DNA of 7,049 bases from NCBI RefSeq assembly GCF_017377655.1, contig NZ_JAFREL010000123.1:1-7049 (forward strand), in the 5' to 3' direction. The notes under the pieces are model-generated. The model saw only the letters and a program-made list of their open reading frames with translations, was not told the DNA's origin and ran no database searches. The DNA comes from Candidatus Enterococcus ferrettii (GTDB lineage Bacteria; Bacillota; Bacilli; Lactobacillales; Enterococcaceae). Positions 6,189-7,049 of this stretch are shown in pieces; the stretch's first letter is position 1; every line of letters starts with the position of its first letter. The position numbers and the translations under genes were made by a program.

Positions 6189-7049
6189 ATCTTATTAGTG
6201 CAAAAAATAGTATGGGTAAAACTAAGAAAATAAACATTGGTACCATTGTTTGAAGGGGCTCTGACACAAATTTCCCAGCAATCATCATGGCAAATTGCTG
6301 AAAAGGAGGAATCGGTTGTTTCTTTACTAACTTTTGAGAGCTTGCTCCCTTTTTTTTCTGAAGACCTAATTCCTTCAATCTTTCTTTAGGCGCCTCGTTC
6401 ACAGATTCTTGGGTAACTAATTCCCCTTGGACGACCTCACGGTAGGGTGTCCCTATGTTTCCTTCACAGCGAAGTAATGTAATCAATGGTCCGCCATTGA
6501 CCTGCTTTTCCACTACACCTACTTCTGTATCCTCGATTACTTCATTACGCACTACTTTATACGTATAGACATCTTGAAAATCAGTGGCATAAATCAAATC
6601 TCCGTCATTTAACTGCTTAATACGATGAAGTAAAACATCCTGATCATAAATATTATGGGCAAGTAAAACATAATTATCCTTCCCTAACTGTTGGTCCGAA
6701 CGATAGGTAGCTGCACCTGTCAAAAGATTTTCATTAGTCAACCCCGCCAGAATAGGTAAATCAATGGATACCTGAGGGATCGCTAACTTACCTACTCCCC
6801 AATTATTTGTCGATTCCATTAACATACTTTTGGCTTTTGCGTAATCTGATACATTGACACTGGCAATTTGTCGCTCTTCATAGTTTGCTCGTTGAATTTT
6901 GTCCAAATTATAATTACTCAAACTCTCAGTTTCACCAATCTCTATAGGCGCAACTGCCGTGTCTTTTTGCATTGTAAGATACCCATACGTCGCAATTCCT
7001 AAGATCGTTAACATAAATAGAAAGATAATAATAAAGTATGACTTTGTTA
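6187..7049 (-). CDS. Class A-like sortase with an added C-terminal membrane span, 5'-truncated by the window edge
   Basis: A membrane transpeptidase that cleaves LPXTG-type sorting signals and joins the protein to the cell wall or to another subunit. The frame is open to the right edge. The ATG at 7012-7014 lies in the middle of a hydrophobic span (TKSYFIIIFLFMLTILGIA), so the true start is upstream, outside the window. Numbering from that ATG, the sortase barrel covers about 73-200 with His120 (LLAHNIYDQDVLLHRI), Cys183 (ITLLRCEGN) and Arg192 (GTPYREVV), the full catalytic triad. The usual TLxTC signature reads TLLRC. A basic, charged linker (205-235) is followed by a second hydrophobic span at about 257-274 ending FALIR, so both ends are membrane-anchored, as is more usual for class C pilin sortases. 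The stop touches the ribosome binding site of the hydrolase gene. No LPXTG substrate is encoded in the window. Confidence 0.92.
   Translation of the reverse strand, partial: TKSYFIIIFLFMLTILGIATYGYLTMQKDTAVAPIEIGETESLSNYNLDKIQRANYEERQIASVNVSDYAKAKSMLMESTNNWGVGKLAIPQVSIDLPILAGLTNENLLTGAATYRSDQQLGKDNYVLLAHNIYDQDVLLHRIKQLNDGDLIYATDFQDVYTYKVVRNEVIEDTEVGVVEKQVNGGPLITLLRCEGNIGTPYREVVQGELVTQESVNEAPKERLKELGLQKKKGASSQKLVKKQPIPPFQQFAMMIAGKFVSEPLQTMVPMFIFLVLPILFFALIR

Overview
The window looks like a piece of an AT-rich Gram-positive genome of the Lactobacillales, most probably Enterococcus or a close relative. The evidence is the Mga/AtxA-type regulator, a class A-like sortase, a Gram-positive-length type I signal peptidase, a GH73 plus CHAP wall hydrolase with Ser/Thr/Pro repeats, and AGGAG-type ribosome binding sites. 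No rRNA, tRNA, CRISPR array, insertion sequence or replication origin is visible. Whether the DNA is chromosome, plasmid or integrative element cannot be decided from the sequence alone.

Layout. Positions 1-1161 (+ strand) hold the C-terminal four fifths or so of an Mga-like transcription regulator whose N-terminal DNA-binding domain lies left of the window. Positions 1162-1459 are a non-coding gap between convergent genes, holding a strong hairpin (1395-1439) that probably terminates transcription from both sides. From the right edge back to 1460, five genes on the - strand form one tightly packed operon with gaps of 9, -4, 15 and 12 bases. In transcription order they are: a sortase (5' end outside the window), a 720-residue secreted peptidoglycan hydrolase, a type I signal peptidase, a two-span membrane protein of unknown function, and a 411-residue cytoplasmic coiled-coil protein with a DivIVA-like C-terminal segment. 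The promoter lies beyond the right edge.

How the genes may work together (inference). Everything in the operon acts at the cell envelope. The signal peptidase would process exported proteins and the sortase would anchor LPXTG-type substrates, none of which is encoded here. The hydrolase would cut glycan strands and peptide cross-links. The two-span membrane protein and the coiled-coil protein could form a scaffold that positions the process in the cell. Two known kinds of locus combine such parts: pilus or adhesin islands (sortase plus a dedicated signal peptidase, often beside an Mga/RofA-type regulator) and Gram-positive conjugation modules (wall hydrolase plus membrane channel parts, sometimes with sortases). 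The window lacks pilin genes, VirB4/VirD4-type ATPases and a relaxase, so neither reading is proved.

Most notable points: a middle domain of the hydrolase that looks like an NlpC/P60 fold without its catalytic Cys and His; the DivIVA-like tail on a coiled-coil protein lacking the DivIVA N-terminal domain; a signal peptidase gene whose ATG overlaps the hydrolase stop with no visible ribosome binding site; and an alternating 13/14-residue Ser-rich repeat.
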